Positions 18,158-27,604 are shown, counted from the first letter of the stretch. The stretch: 64,000 bases of DNA from Ignavibacteria bacterium (GCA_020852705.1 JADZAP010000006.1:50997-114996), one strand, 5' to 3'. Numbers and translations are program-made. Notes: generated by a model not told the origin, from the letters alone.

Positions 18158-18913
18158 TTGGTAAAAACCGCTGATGAAATAAAAGCCATCAGGGAAAGCA
18201 GTAAAATAGTAGCTGGCGTTCTTTCGTTTATAGAAAAATTCCTGAAACAGGGAATAACAACATTAGAACTTGATTCAACAATTGAAGATTATATACGTTC
18301 TAAAGATGGTTTTCCGGCATTTAAAGGATATAAAGTTCATAAAAATGTTTTTCCTGCAAGTGCATGTATATCAATTAATGAAGAGGTCGTTCATGGTATT
18401 CCTGGCAGCAGAAAGCTTCTTGAAGGTGATATAGTTAGCATAGATGTTGGTGTTAAGAAAAATGGTTATTATGGTGATGGTGCAAAAACATTCCCCGTTG
18501 GTGAAGTTTCACCGGCTAAAAAAAAACTGCTTAAAATTGCTGAAGAAAGTCTTTACCTTGGTTTAGAAAAGGCTGTTGACGGGAATTACATTAATGATGT
18601 TTCAAATGCAATTCAGCAGCATGTAGAAGCAGCAGGGTTTTCTGTGGTACGAGATCTTGTTGGTCATGGAATAGGAAAACAGCTTCACGAAGAACCTCCA
18701 ATCCCGAATTATTATCATAACGGATACTGGACAAAGTTTAAAGAAGGAATGACCGTAGCTATTGAGCCGATGGTTAATTATGGTACTTACAAGGTTAAAG
18801 TTTTAAAAGATAAATGGACCTATGTAACTGCAGATGGTAAACCAAGTGCACATTTTGAACACTCGGTTTTAATAACAAAAGGGAAACCTGAAATTTTAAC
18901 AATGGAAAGTTAA
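18158..18913 (+). CDS. map: Methionine aminopeptidase, type I
   Basis: 251 residues from TTG 18158. It removes the initiator methionine from nascent proteins. The metal ligands can be placed: Asp in SIDVGVKKNG, Asp in YYGDGAKTF, His in GHGIGKQLHEEP, Glu in AIEPMV and Glu in HFEHSVLI. There is no insertion that would mark type II. It lies 10 bases after secY; the order secY-map-infA-rpmJ is usual where adk is absent. Confidence 0.97.
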   Translation: MVKTADEIKAIRESSKIVAGVLSFIEKFLKQGITTLELDSTIEDYIRSKDGFPAFKGYKVHKNVFPASACISINEEVVHGIPGSRKLLEGDIVSIDVGVKKNGYYGDGAKTFPVGEVSPAKKKLLKIAEESLYLGLEKAVDGNYINDVSNAIQQHVEAAGFSVVRDLVGHGIGKQLHEEPPIPNYYHNGYWTKFKEGMTVAIEPMVNYGTYKVKVLKDKWTYVTADGKPSAHFEHSVLITKGKPEILTMES

Positions 18914-18925
18914 GCTGATATTTAG

Positions 18926-19144
18926 ATGTCAAAACAGGGGTCTATAAAAGTAGATGGTATTATTACCGATACACTTCCAAATGCCGCTTTTAAAGTCAAA
19001 CTTGAAAACGGACATGAGATAATAGCTCATATTTCAGGTAAAATGAGAATGAATTTTATTAAGATTCTTGAAGGAGATAAAGTATCGGTTGAACTTTCTC
19101 CCTATGACCTTACAAGAGGAAGAATTACATACAGATATAAATAA
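18926..19144 (+). CDS. infA: Translation initiation factor IF-1
   Basis: 72 residues, exact family length. It has the OB-fold signature with [21 protein letters not shown] sequence and [19 protein letters not shown], ending GRITYRYK. It binds the 30S A-site during initiation. It starts 12 bases after map. Confidence 0.97.
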   Translation: MSKQGSIKVDGIITDTLPNAAFKVKLENGHEIIAHISGKMRMNFIKILEGDKVSVELSPYDLTRGRITYRYK

Positions 19145-19202
19145 ATTATATTCAAACTAAAGTTTACAGGTTTTAAAATTATAGTATAAAGAGGTAACAA
19201 TC

Positions 19203-19316
19203 ATGAAAGTAAGAAGCTCAGTTAAGAAAATGTGTGAACATTGCAAGATAATAAAACGCAAAGGTGTTATCAGAGTTATTTGTAAAAATCCAAAACATAA
19301 ACAAAGACAGGGATAA
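19203..19316 (+). CDS. rpmJ: 50S ribosomal protein L36 (zinc-binding form)
   Basis: A 37-codon gene reading [20 protein letters not shown] and ending [10 protein letters not shown]. The zinc ribbon CxxC-x12-C-x4-H is intact (Cys11, Cys14, Cys27, His32). It lies in the standard place between infA and rpsM and has AGAGGTAA ahead of the start. Confidence 0.96.
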   Translation: MKVRSSVKKMCEHCKIIKRKGVIRVICKNPKHKQRQG

Positions 19317-19340
19317 ATAATTATCCGGGAGTAATATTAA

Positions 19341-19724
19341 TTGGCAAGAATAGCAGGAATTGATCTTCCAAAAAATAAAAGAGTTGTAATTGGCTTAACT
19401 TCAATCTTCGGAATAGGAAGAACAACATCAGAAAATATTTTAAACAGAACTGGTATAAGTCATGATAAAAAAGTCGGAGATCTTTCTGATGATGAAGTAA
19501 ATCAGATACGTAACATAATAACTTCCGAGATAAAAGTAGAAGGTTCATTAAAATCTGAAGTTCAGGCAAATATTAAGCGTCTTATGGATATTGGCTCTAA
19601 CCGAGGCAAACGCCACAGAAGAGGACTGCCTGTTAGAGGTCAAAGGACTAAAACAAATGCAAGAACTAGAAAAGGTAAGAGAAAAACAGTTGCAGGAAAG
19701 AAAAAAGCTGCAGCTAAAAAATAA
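19341..19724 (+). CDS. rpsM: 30S ribosomal protein S13
   Basis: 127 residues from TTG 19341 ([15 protein letters not shown]); CGGGAG ahead of it supports the start. The helix-two-turn-helix ([13 protein letters not shown]) and the C-terminal [18 protein letters not shown] are diagnostic. S13 bridges the 30S head to L5. The tail is Lys/Ala-rich. Confidence 0.98.
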   Translation: MARIAGIDLPKNKRVVIGLTSIFGIGRTTSENILNRTGISHDKKVGDLSDDEVNQIRNIITSEIKVEGSLKSEVQANIKRLMDIGSNRGKRHRRGLPVRGQRTKTNARTRKGKRKTVAGKKKAAAKK

Positions 19725-19766
19725 TTAAAAAATTATATACATTAAAGAATAGTTAATTAATTTATA

Positions 19767-20156
19767 ATGTCACAACAACAACAGGTAAAAAAAACCAAGA
19801 AAAGAATTGTTGAATCAACCGGAGTAGCGCATATTAAAGCAACCTTTAACAATGTAATTGTTACATTAACTGATGTACAGGGTAATACAATTTCATGGGC
19901 TTCATCCGGTAAAATGGGATTTAAAGGTTCTAAAAAAAATACTCCTTTTGCAGCACAGGTAGCTGCTGAAAGCGCTGCAAAGGCAGCATTAGATGCCGGT
20001 TTAAGGAAAGTGGATGTATTTATTAAAGGACCCGGCTCTGGACGTGAAGCTGCTATCAGATCTCTGCAAACTACCGGACTTGAAATAATGAGCATTAAGG
20101 ATATTACTCCGATACCTCATAACGGCTGCAGACCTCCAAAAAGAAGAAGAGTTTAA
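19767..20156 (+). CDS. rpsK: 30S ribosomal protein S11
   Basis: 129 residues. Diagnostic stretches: [22 protein letters not shown] and [19 protein letters not shown], ending with the basic [14 protein letters not shown]11 forms the platform of the small subunit near the mRNA exit. Confidence 0.98.
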   Translation: MSQQQQVKKTKKRIVESTGVAHIKATFNNVIVTLTDVQGNTISWASSGKMGFKGSKKNTPFAAQVAAESAAKAALDAGLRKVDVFIKGPGSGREAAIRSLQTTGLEIMSIKDITPIPHNGCRPPKRRRV

Positions 20157-20187
20157 CATAATAGAAATTAATATATAAAATTTATAA

Positions 20188-20817
20188 ATGGCAAGATACA
20201 CAGGACCAAGCTGCAAACTTTGCAGAAGAGAAAAAATGAAATTGTTCCTGAAAGGGACCAAATGCTTTACAGAAAAATGTCCGCTTGAAAGGAAAAACTA
20301 TGCTCCAGGTCAGCATGGATTATCAAGAAGGGCTAAAGTTTCTGATTACTCTATTCAGTTGAGAGAAAAGCAAAAGGTTAAAAGAACTTACGGAGTACTT
20401 GAATCACAATTCAGGAATTATTTTGAGTTAGCTTCAAAACAAAAGGGCAGAACCGGCGAAAACCTTGTTAAACTGCTTGAAAGAAGACTTGATAACATTG
20501 TTTATCGCTCAGGTCTTGCACCATCAAGAAAAGCAGCCAGACAGCTGATACTTCACAAACACTTTAAGATAAATGGTAATACTGTTAATATTCCTTCATT
20601 TTTACTTAAAGCAGGTGATTCAATTCAGGTTAAAGATAACAGTAAACAAGTAAAAGTATTTCATGAATCAATGAAGCGTGTAAAAGATGATATGCTTCCG
20701 GGCTGGATATCTGTTGATAAATCAGCTTTAAAAGGAACATTACTGGCAATTCCCGAAAGAATTGATATACCGTTTAATGCAAATGAACAATTAATTGTAG
20801 AATTATATTCAAAATAA
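20188..20817 (+). CDS. rpsD: 30S ribosomal protein S4 (cysteine-containing form)
   Basis: 209 residues. S4 starts 16S assembly and contributes to decoding fidelity. The N-terminus keeps four cysteines (Cys9, Cys12, Cys26, Cys31), so this is the zinc-binding form. Then come APGQHG and the S4 RNA-binding domain (about residues 98-160: RRLDNIVYRSGLAPSRKAARQ). It lies between rpsK and rpoA in the alpha operon. Confidence 0.98.
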   Translation: MARYTGPSCKLCRREKMKLFLKGTKCFTEKCPLERKNYAPGQHGLSRRAKVSDYSIQLREKQKVKRTYGVLESQFRNYFELASKQKGRTGENLVKLLERRLDNIVYRSGLAPSRKAARQLILHKHFKINGNTVNIPSFLLKAGDSIQVKDNSKQVKVFHESMKRVKDDMLPGWISVDKSALKGTLLAIPERIDIPFNANEQLIVELYSK

Positions 20818-20826
20818 AATTTTAAC

Positions 20827-21816
20827 ATGACAAATCAATATATTCAGTACCCAGAAAAATTAGAGCTTGAAAAAGATACAAATACACGATATTTCGGACG
20901 CTTTACTATTCAGCCGCTCGATAAAGGATATGGTATTACCCTTGGAAATTCATTAAGAAGAGTTCTGATTTCATCACTTCCAGGAACTGCAATTACAGGA
21001 ATCAGAATTAATAATGTACCGCATGAATTTACAACAATTAAAGATGTTGTTGAAGATGTTTCTGAGATAATTTTAAATCTAAAGGAAATTAGATTTAAAC
21101 AAAACGTTAAAGGAGCAGCAAAAGTTGAACTACGCCTTAAGGGTCCGGTTGAATTTATTGCCAGGCACTTACAGGAAGCAACTGAAGATTTTGAAATACT
21201 AAACCCAAATCTTCATATTGCAACACTTAATAAAAATGCTGATGTAAGTATTACTTTAAAAATAGGTTCAGGTATTGGTTATGTGCCATCAGAAGAAAAT
21301 AAAGATCCTGAACAGGATTTATTAATGCTTCCAATTGATTCAATATTTACACCTATAAAAAATGTTAAGTATGAAGTATTAAACACAAGAGTTGGACAAA
21401 AAACTGATTACGAAAAGTTAGTATTAGAAATTACTACAGACGGTACAATAACGCCTGTTGATGCATTAACGCAATCTGCAGCTATATTAAATGAACATGT
21501 TTCTATGTTTGAAAACTTTGGTAAAGTACCCGAAGAGAAAAAGGCGCCGGTAAAAGATGAAGAAAATGAATTTGCAAGAATTCGCAAAATGCTCTTAACA
21601 AATGTAGATGAGCTTAAACTTTCGGTTCGTGCACAAAATTGCCTGCGCTCTGCTAACATTAAAACGCTAGGAGATCTTGTCAGACATCAGGAAGTTGAAA
21701 TGCTGCAGTTTAGGAACTTTGGAAGAAAATCACTTGCTGAGCTTGGCGAAATACTTCAGGAAAACGGGCTTTCCTTTGGTATGGATGTTGACAAATATAT
21801 AAAAGAAGAAAATTAA
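20827..21816 (+). CDS. rpoA: DNA-directed RNA polymerase subunit alpha
   Basis: 329 residues. The N-terminal assembly domain shows GRFTIQPLDKGYGITLGNSLRRVLISSLPG. After a linker (about residues 230-245, KAPVKDEENE) the C-terminal domain has LLTNVDELKLSVRAQNCLRSANI and FGRKSLAELGEIL, the part that contacts upstream DNA and activators. It starts nine bases after rpsD. Confidence 0.98.
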   Translation: MTNQYIQYPEKLELEKDTNTRYFGRFTIQPLDKGYGITLGNSLRRVLISSLPGTAITGIRINNVPHEFTTIKDVVEDVSEIILNLKEIRFKQNVKGAAKVELRLKGPVEFIARHLQEATEDFEILNPNLHIATLNKNADVSITLKIGSGIGYVPSEENKDPEQDLLMLPIDSIFTPIKNVKYEVLNTRVGQKTDYEKLVLEITTDGTITPVDALTQSAAILNEHVSMFENFGKVPEEKKAPVKDEENEFARIRKMLLTNVDELKLSVRAQNCLRSANIKTLGDLVRHQEVEMLQFRNFGRKSLAELGEILQENGLSFGMDVDKYIKEEN

Positions 21817-21864
21817 ATTATTAATCTGAAATTTGCAGGATTTTAAACAACTGAATGAATTGAT

Positions 21865-22473
21865 ATGATACACAGAAGAAAAGGCAGAAAATTAAAAAGA
21901 ACAGCTTCTCACAAGAAAGCATTGCTTTCAAATCTTTCTGTAGCTTTAATTAAAAGTAAAAAAATAAGAACTACATTAGCAAAAGCTAAAGAACTTAGAA
22001 CTTATATTGAGCCAATTATTACCAAATCCCGTAAAGCATTAAATTCATCAAAACCTGAATACGGAGTGCATTTAAGAAGGGAAGTTAACAGCTTTCTTCA
22101 GGATAGAAGTGCCGTAAAAATGCTTTTTGAAGAAATTGCCTTAAAAGTCAAAAACCGTAATGGCGGTTATACCAGAGTTCTTAAAATGGGAAGAAGATTA
22201 GGCGATGGTGCTGAACTAGCTTTAATTGAACTTGTTGATTATAATTTAGAACAAAATCCGCAAAAAACCGAACCTGCAGAAAAGGAAATAAAGGGTAAGC
22301 AAAAAGGTAAAACAAAGACAGAAACCGAAAGTAAAAATACATCAAGTAAATCAACTTCCGGTAAAACAGCATCTAAAAACTCCAAAAGCAGTACAGAAAA
22401 ATCAAAAAAAACAGCTGAAGAAAAAGTAACCAAAAAGACTAAAGGCAGGAAAACGAAAGAGACAGCTGAATAA
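21865..22473 (+). CDS. rplQ: 50S ribosomal protein L17 with long C-terminal tail
   Basis: 202 residues; typical L17 has about 120-140. The core (1-127) starts MIHRRKGRKLKRTASHKKAL and ends with GAELALIELVDYN. Residues 128-202 form a Lys/Thr/Ser/Glu-rich low-complexity tail. Extended L17 tails occur in Bacteroidota relatives. L17 lies at the exit-tunnel side of the large subunit. It closes the alpha operon. Confidence 0.96.
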   Translation: MIHRRKGRKLKRTASHKKALLSNLSVALIKSKKIRTTLAKAKELRTYIEPIITKSRKALNSSKPEYGVHLRREVNSFLQDRSAVKMLFEEIALKVKNRNGGYTRVLKMGRRLGDGAELALIELVDYNLEQNPQKTEPAEKEIKGKQKGKTKTETESKNTSSKSTSGKTASKNSKSSTEKSKKTAEEKVTKKTKGRKTKETAE

Positions 22474-22499
22474 TTAATAAATTAAGCTAAGGATAGTTA

Positions 22500-23090
22500 A
22501 TGAAAATAACAACAGCTGAATTTGTTAATAGTGTTACAGATTTGGATCAATTACCAACGGCACACATGCCGGAAATAGTATTTATTGGGCGCTCAAATGT
22601 GGGTAAGTCATCCCTTATTAATAAGATCTGTAATAAATCAAAATTGGCAAAAACTAGTTCAGTTCCCGGCAGAACCAGAATGCTGAATTATTATCTTATC
22701 AATGAAGAATTTTATTTTGTTGATTTGCCAGGTTATGGATATGCAAAAGTACCTGAACAGATTAAAACGGGCTGGCGTAAGCTTGTTGAAGAGTATATAA
22801 GCACACGCAAGAATATTAAACTTGTTTTTGAATTAATGGATTCAAGACACGACCCTACGTATCTTGACCAGCTTATGGTTAATTGGCTTGAGTATTACGA
22901 AATTAACTACGCTATTGTGCTTACCAAGGCTGATAAGATATCATCCAATAAAATGGAACGTCAAATTTACAGAACAAGTAAAATTGTTAGTAATGATGAC
23001 CTTTGCAAGGATTATATTCCTTTTTCTGCTATAAACGGTGAAGGAAAAGATACTGTTATTAAACTTATTAACGAAAGCCTCAATTCATAA
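22500..23090 (+). CDS. engB: Ribosome-assembly GTP-binding protein EngB/YsxC
   Basis: 196 residues. A small GTPase for late large-subunit assembly. All G motifs are present: GRSNVGKSSLI (G1), the threonine in SVPGRTRMLN (G2), DLPGYGYAK (G3), TKADK (G4). It starts 27 bases after rplQ on the same strand, which fits co-expression with the ribosomal cluster. Confidence 0.96.
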   Translation: MKITTAEFVNSVTDLDQLPTAHMPEIVFIGRSNVGKSSLINKICNKSKLAKTSSVPGRTRMLNYYLINEEFYFVDLPGYGYAKVPEQIKTGWRKLVEEYISTRKNIKLVFELMDSRHDPTYLDQLMVNWLEYYEINYAIVLTKADKISSNKMERQIYRTSKIVSNDDLCKDYIPFSAINGEGKDTVIKLINESLNS

Positions 23091-23118
23091 ATTTTAAACA
23101 GAAACCCGGAGATATCTT

Positions 23119-24201
23119 TTGCTTAACAAGAAGATATTCACACCCGGACCTACACAGGTCCACCCCGATGTTCTGAAAGCTGCAATTCAGTTTGATACTT
23201 ACCACCGAAGCAGTGAATTCCGAAAATTTCATTTAGGATTAATAGAAAAGCTAAAAAGCATTTTTATTACTAATGAGCACCTGCATATTATTACAACATC
23301 AGGAACAGGCGCTATGGAAGCTGCTGTATTGAATTTTTGTGCCCCGGGAGAAAATGTTCTCTTTATAAATCAAGGCAGGTTTGGTGCAAGGTGGGGAGCA
23401 ATTTGCAAAGCTCATAACGTGAATGCAGTAGAACTTGCTATTGAATACGGCAGCACAGCCAAAGTAAGTGATCTTGAAAATATTAATTTAACAAACCTTT
23501 CAGCAATTCTGCTTACTCATGTAGATACATCAACAGCAACAATTACAGATATTAAAAATCTCTCAGAATATATACGAAGTAAAACAAATGCATTAATTAT
23601 TGTTGATGCTGTTACTTCTATTGCTTCAACTGAGTTTAGGTTTGATGATTGGGGAATCGATTGTGCAGTATCTGCATCTCAAAAAGGATTAATGACACAA
23701 CCGGGTATTGCAGTGGCAGCATTTAGCAATCGTGCTTTAAAAAAACTGAATAATAACCCAATGCCAAGATATTATTTTGATCTTAGAAAAGAAATTAAAT
23801 CACTTAATGAAGAAGGTTACACCTCATGGACCCCAGCTGTAGGTTTATTTTACAGTTTGGATAAATCGTGTGATATAATTTTAAAAGATGGATTAGAAAA
23901 TCGCTGGAAAAAAACCAATCAAATGGCAGAATTTTTCAGAACGGAATCTGTAAAAAATGGATTTGGTTTGTTTTCAAAATTCCCTAGTGATTCATTAACA
24001 GCTTTGACAATTCCTCATGGTATTCCAACCGGATTATTAATTTCCGCATTGTGTGAAAAATACGGCATAAGATTAGCTAACGGACAGGCAGAGATGAAAG
24101 ATAAGATTGCAAGAATTTCTCACATGGGTGATCTGGATCTTGCTGATTTTAAAGAACTTTGCATCTTAATGGCAAAGGAAATGAAAATACTTCAAAGCTG
24201 A
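23119..24201 (+). CDS. Class V aminotransferase (alanine-glyoxylate/serine-pyruvate type)
   Basis: 360 residues from TTG 23119. The PLP-binding lysine is Lys189 in SASQKGLMTQPGIAV. It begins with TPGPTQVHPDVL, typical for the alanine:glyoxylate/serine:pyruvate branch of class V, and keeps the TSGTGAMEAAV cofactor loop. The following gene is a phosphoglycerate dehydrogenase-like enzyme; such pairs act in serine synthesis in several bacteria, with this branch doing the phosphoserine transamination. That assignment is inferred from context; glyoxylate or pyruvate amination remains possible. Confidence 0.85.
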   Translation: MLNKKIFTPGPTQVHPDVLKAAIQFDTYHRSSEFRKFHLGLIEKLKSIFITNEHLHIITTSGTGAMEAAVLNFCAPGENVLFINQGRFGARWGAICKAHNVNAVELAIEYGSTAKVSDLENINLTNLSAILLTHVDTSTATITDIKNLSEYIRSKTNALIIVDAVTSIASTEFRFDDWGIDCAVSASQKGLMTQPGIAVAAFSNRALKKLNNNPMPRYYFDLRKEIKSLNEEGYTSWTPAVGLFYSLDKSCDIILKDGLENRWKKTNQMAEFFRTESVKNGFGLFSKFPSDSLTALTIPHGIPTGLLISALCEKYGIRLANGQAEMKDKIARISHMGDLDLADFKELCILMAKEMKILQS

Positions 24202-24206
24202 TAGAA

Positions 24207-25178
24207 TTGACAGGTAAGCCTACAGTTTATATTGCCGATGAAATTCATGCAGCAGGTATAACTTTATTAAAAAAGCATTTTAAAGTTAAACTTGTACAGG
24301 GACTTAACAATAATACCCTTTTAAAGGCAATAACCAGAAAAAAAAATAGTAATTCCAAAAGTACATTAATAATACGGTCAGTCAGAAAAGTTGATAAGGT
24401 TTTTATGGATTTGCTTAAACAAACTACTGATGTTAAATTAATATGTACTGTATCTGCCGGATTTGATAATATTGAAACTGCTTATGCATTAAAATGCAGA
24501 ATAGATATTATGAATGTAGCAGGGGCTAACAGCACCAGCGCAGCTGAATTTACAATGTCATTAATTCTTGCTGCCGCTAAAAACATTATCAAAGCTGATA
24601 AAATGATGAAGAAAGTCAAATACGATTATTCATTATTTAAAAATTATGAACTACTGGGAAAAACAATTGGTATTATCGGGACAGGTAGAATTGGCTCAAA
24701 AGTTGCAATGTATGCAAAAGCTTTTGGGATGAGAATTTTGGGAAATGATATTAAAAAATCTTTGGTAAATAAATATAAATTTATTAACTATGTTTCGTTA
24801 AATACACTTCTAAAAAGATCTGATATAGTTACAATTCACACACCATTAGATGCTACTACTAAATACCTGATAAATTCTCAAAATATTTCGCTTGTTAAAA
24901 ATAATGCGGTTATCATAAATTGTTCCCGGGGTGGAACAATTGAAGAAAATGCATTAATTAAATCTCTCCAAAAAAGAAAAATAAGTTATGCGGGAATAGA
25001 TGTATTTGAAAATGAACCTGCATTTAATAAAAAATTTACAAATATTGAAAATGTAATATTAACGCCGCATCTTGCAGGCAAAACAGGCGAAAGTAAAAAG
25101 AGAATGTCAATAACAGCTGCTGAAAAGATAATTAATTATTATAAAAAATCACAACATAGGCACAAATTAATTAATTGA
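24207..25178 (+). CDS. D-2-hydroxyacid dehydrogenase, probable 3-phosphoglycerate dehydrogenase
   Basis: About 323 residues from TTG 24207 (MTGKPTVYIADEIHAAG). An upstream TTG at 24159 would overlap the aminotransferase by 43 bases and add residues unlike the family, so 24207 is preferred; there is no strong ribosome-binding site for either. The NAD-binding motif is GIIGTGRIGSKVA; catalytic residues are Arg in NCSRGGTIEE, Glu in FENEP and His in TPHLAGKT. The usual C-terminal ACT domain of SerA is absent, so serine feedback by that route is not expected. It forms a two-gene unit with the aminotransferase. Confidence 0.83.
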   Translation: MTGKPTVYIADEIHAAGITLLKKHFKVKLVQGLNNNTLLKAITRKKNSNSKSTLIIRSVRKVDKVFMDLLKQTTDVKLICTVSAGFDNIETAYALKCRIDIMNVAGANSTSAAEFTMSLILAAAKNIIKADKMMKKVKYDYSLFKNYELLGKTIGIIGTGRIGSKVAMYAKAFGMRILGNDIKKSLVNKYKFINYVSLNTLLKRSDIVTIHTPLDATTKYLINSQNISLVKNNAVIINCSRGGTIEENALIKSLQKRKISYAGIDVFENEPAFNKKFTNIENVILTPHLAGKTGESKKRMSITAAEKIINYYKKSQHRHKLIN

Positions 25179-25205
25179 ATAAGTTTAAAAATATCTGTAA
25201 ATTTG
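25175..25205 (+). promoter_or_regulatory. Bacteroidota-type promoter of the dnaN-recF-gyrB run
   Basis: TTG (25175-25177), a 20-base spacer and TAAATTTG (25198-25205), followed by dnaN after 28 bases. It has the same spacing as the promoter at 7415. It overlaps the end of the preceding dehydrogenase gene. Confidence 0.8.
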
Positions 25206-25233
25206 TTAAATTAAGCAATTTTTGGGAGGTTTA

Positions 25234-26394
25234 ATGAAGTTCACTGTTAAGAGCAATGAGCTCATCAGCGCAATAAGTAAAGTTATTACAGTTACACCAA
25301 CCCGCTCCACACTACCCATTTTAAGCAATCTGTATTTTAATTTAGAAGGTAAAGAGCTCACAGTAATGGGTTCTGATCTAGAAGTGTATATTGAAATAAA
25401 GATTAATGTAGATGGTAAAAGTGACGGACAGGTTGCACTTCCTGCTAAAAAGCTGGAAACTCTTCTTCAGAATCTTTCAGGTAAAGAATTAAATTTTGAT
25501 CTGCAAAGCGGATTTAAAACTATTATAAAAACCAAGGGCGGTAAGTGGACTTTAACAGGGGAAGACCCAAACGATTTTCCGATGCCTGCCGAAATTGAAG
25601 ACTCGAAGGAAATTGATATTTCCGGTGCATTAATAACCCGCTACCTTCCTAAAGTTATCCATGCCGCTAGCTCAGATGAACTTCGCAGGAGTATGAACGG
25701 AGTTTTTTTTGAAATTAAAAGCGGTGAATTTAAAGTTGTTTCTACAGATGGCCACAGGTTAGTAAAGATAATTAATAATAACTTTGACTATTCAGGTGAA
25801 AAAACAAGCATGCTGGTACCTATTAAAACCTGCCAGATTATGACAAGACTTTTTAAAGGTAAAACGAGCGGAGAAGAATCTGATGAAGGAGAAGAATTAA
25901 CAGATAAAGATAAAGTTTCTGTATTTTTCAGTAATGAATTTCTGAAATGTACTTTTAGCAACATTACAATCCACTCTAGACTTATAGACGACACATTCCC
26001 TAATTACGAATCAGTAATACCCTCTGATAATGAAAAGCTGCTGAAAGTTGAAAAAAGTGAGCTTTCAGGAGCAGTAAAAAGAAGCATTATCTTATCAGAT
26101 CAGGTAACTAATAAAACTTCCTTAAACATTACAGAGAATGAAGTTAAAGTTCGTGCCGCAAATAATGAATACGGAACTGATGCTGATGAAACCATTGATG
26201 GAAGTTTTAGTGAAAAAGATGAGTTTGAAATTGCATTTAACGGTAAATATCTCCTTGAAGCAATACAGCATTTTGATTGCGATGATCTGCTTTTTGATTT
26301 TAGCACTCCATTAAAAGCATCTATTATAAGACCATCTGAACAAAAAGAGAACGAAGACCTGATGATGCTTGTAATGCCTGTACGTAATATTTAA
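25234..26394 (+). CDS. dnaN: DNA polymerase III subunit beta (sliding clamp)
   Basis: 386 residues from ATG 25234 (MKFTVKSNELISAISKV). GGGAGG at 25224-25229 decides this start over an in-frame TTG at 25222. The three clamp domains are visible, with TRSTLPILSN and the third-domain PSDNEKLLKVEKSEL, and the C-terminus MMLVMPVRNI. It forms the processivity ring of the replicase. An acidic insertion (SGEESDEGEELTDKDKV, about residues 215-231) is longer than in E. coli. It leads the run dnaN-recF-dciA-like-gyrB. Confidence 0.97.
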   Translation: MKFTVKSNELISAISKVITVTPTRSTLPILSNLYFNLEGKELTVMGSDLEVYIEIKINVDGKSDGQVALPAKKLETLLQNLSGKELNFDLQSGFKTIIKTKGGKWTLTGEDPNDFPMPAEIEDSKEIDISGALITRYLPKVIHAASSDELRRSMNGVFFEIKSGEFKVVSTDGHRLVKIINNNFDYSGEKTSMLVPIKTCQIMTRLFKGKTSGEESDEGEELTDKDKVSVFFSNEFLKCTFSNITIHSRLIDDTFPNYESVIPSDNEKLLKVEKSELSGAVKRSIILSDQVTNKTSLNITENEVKVRAANNEYGTDADETIDGSFSEKDEFEIAFNGKYLLEAIQHFDCDDLLFDFSTPLKASIIRPSEQKENEDLMMLVMPVRNI

Positions 26395-26422
26395 TAGCTT
26401 CTTAAGTAACATTTGAGCAATT

Positions 26423-27595
26423 ATGATAATTGATCAGCTTCATCTTGTTAATTTTAAAAATTACCGAGAGAGCTCTTTCTCATTCAGTCCGGACTTAAAT
26501 TTTATTTATGGCGAAAACGGGAACGGAAAAACCAATATTCTGGAAGCAATTTCAATTCTTTGTTATACTAAAAGTTTCCTGATGAACTCAGAATCTGATT
26601 GCCTTAAGTATGGTGAAGAAGCATTTGAAATACAAGGAATATTTAAAAATCGTGTTGAAAGCAAAAACAAAGTTTCTCTTGTATATAAAAAAGAAAATAA
26701 TGAAAGGCAGTTGCTTTCAGATGGAGAAAAAGTTTCTAAAACAAATGAGTATATTGGAAGATTTCCTCTCGTCGTTCTTTCTCCCTATGACTTAAAATTA
26801 ACAATGGGACTACAGCAGGAAAGAAGAAGAAACTTTGATCTTTTAATTTCGCAAGTAAGCAAAGTTTATCTTAATGATCTTAGAAAATATCAAAAGATAA
26901 TAAAACAAAAAAATTCACTGCTTAAGGAAAATACAATTTCAAAGAGATATTCATATAACGAACTTAAAGAACTTATTGGTATTTGGAACTATGAACTTTT
27001 AGATTTGGCTGTTAAGATTATGCTTAGAAGACTTGATTTTACTGAAGAATTCAGGAGTTATATGAATTCAAGTTTCAGCAGAATTTCAGGATTAAGATAT
27101 ATTCCTGTTATAATTTACCAAAGTGATTTATTGGATTTGAATGGTATCAATGGTTTTGATGATCTGAAAAATCTGCTTCAAAAAATTCTTGATGAAAAAC
27201 TTGACACAGAAATTAAAAGAGGTGCATCACTTGTTGGTCCGCATCGTGATAGCTATGTGTTTTGTATGGATAAAAACGGAGAGAATTTTGAAATGAGATC
27301 TTTTGCATCTCAAGGTGAACATAAAAGTTTTGTTGTGTCATTAAAACTTTCAGAATTTGACTATATAAATGAAAACTTAAAACATACTAATACAGGCAAG
27401 CCAATTCTTCTGCTTGATGATGTATTTTCTGAACTTGATAAAAACAGAATAAAAAGGATTTCTGAATTTATAAATGAATTTAATCAGGTGTTTATAACCT
27501 CTACTGATAAAGAGCATCTTAAAATTTTAAAAAATGATTTGAGGGATACAAAATCTTTTCATATTATGAATGGAAGTTCAGAAATGATAGCTTAA
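26423..27595 (+). CDS. recF: DNA replication and repair protein RecF
   Basis: 390 residues. It loads RecA at gaps with RecO and RecR. Walker A is GENGNGKTNILEAIS; the ABC signature is in FASQGEHKS; Walker B is PILLLDDVFSELD. It lies 28 bases after dnaN as in many bacteria. Confidence 0.96.
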   Translation: MIIDQLHLVNFKNYRESSFSFSPDLNFIYGENGNGKTNILEAISILCYTKSFLMNSESDCLKYGEEAFEIQGIFKNRVESKNKVSLVYKKENNERQLLSDGEKVSKTNEYIGRFPLVVLSPYDLKLTMGLQQERRRNFDLLISQVSKVYLNDLRKYQKIIKQKNSLLKENTISKRYSYNELKELIGIWNYELLDLAVKIMLRRLDFTEEFRSYMNSSFSRISGLRYIPVIIYQSDLLDLNGINGFDDLKNLLQKILDEKLDTEIKRGASLVGPHRDSYVFCMDKNGENFEMRSFASQGEHKSFVVSLKLSEFDYINENLKHTNTGKPILLLDDVFSELDKNRIKRISEFINEFNQVFITSTDKEHLKILKNDLRDTKSFHIMNGSSEMIA

Positions 27596-27604
27596 GAAAA
27601 CAAT

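Noticed and set aside
24159..24206. Upstream TTG start for the hydroxyacid dehydrogenase
   Set aside because: It would overlap the aminotransferase end and add residues not typical of the family; TTG 24207 fits the family start better.
25179..25233. Replication origin before dnaN
   Set aside because: No cluster of DnaA boxes is visible and dnaA is absent; the spacer holds only a promoter and a ribosome-binding site.
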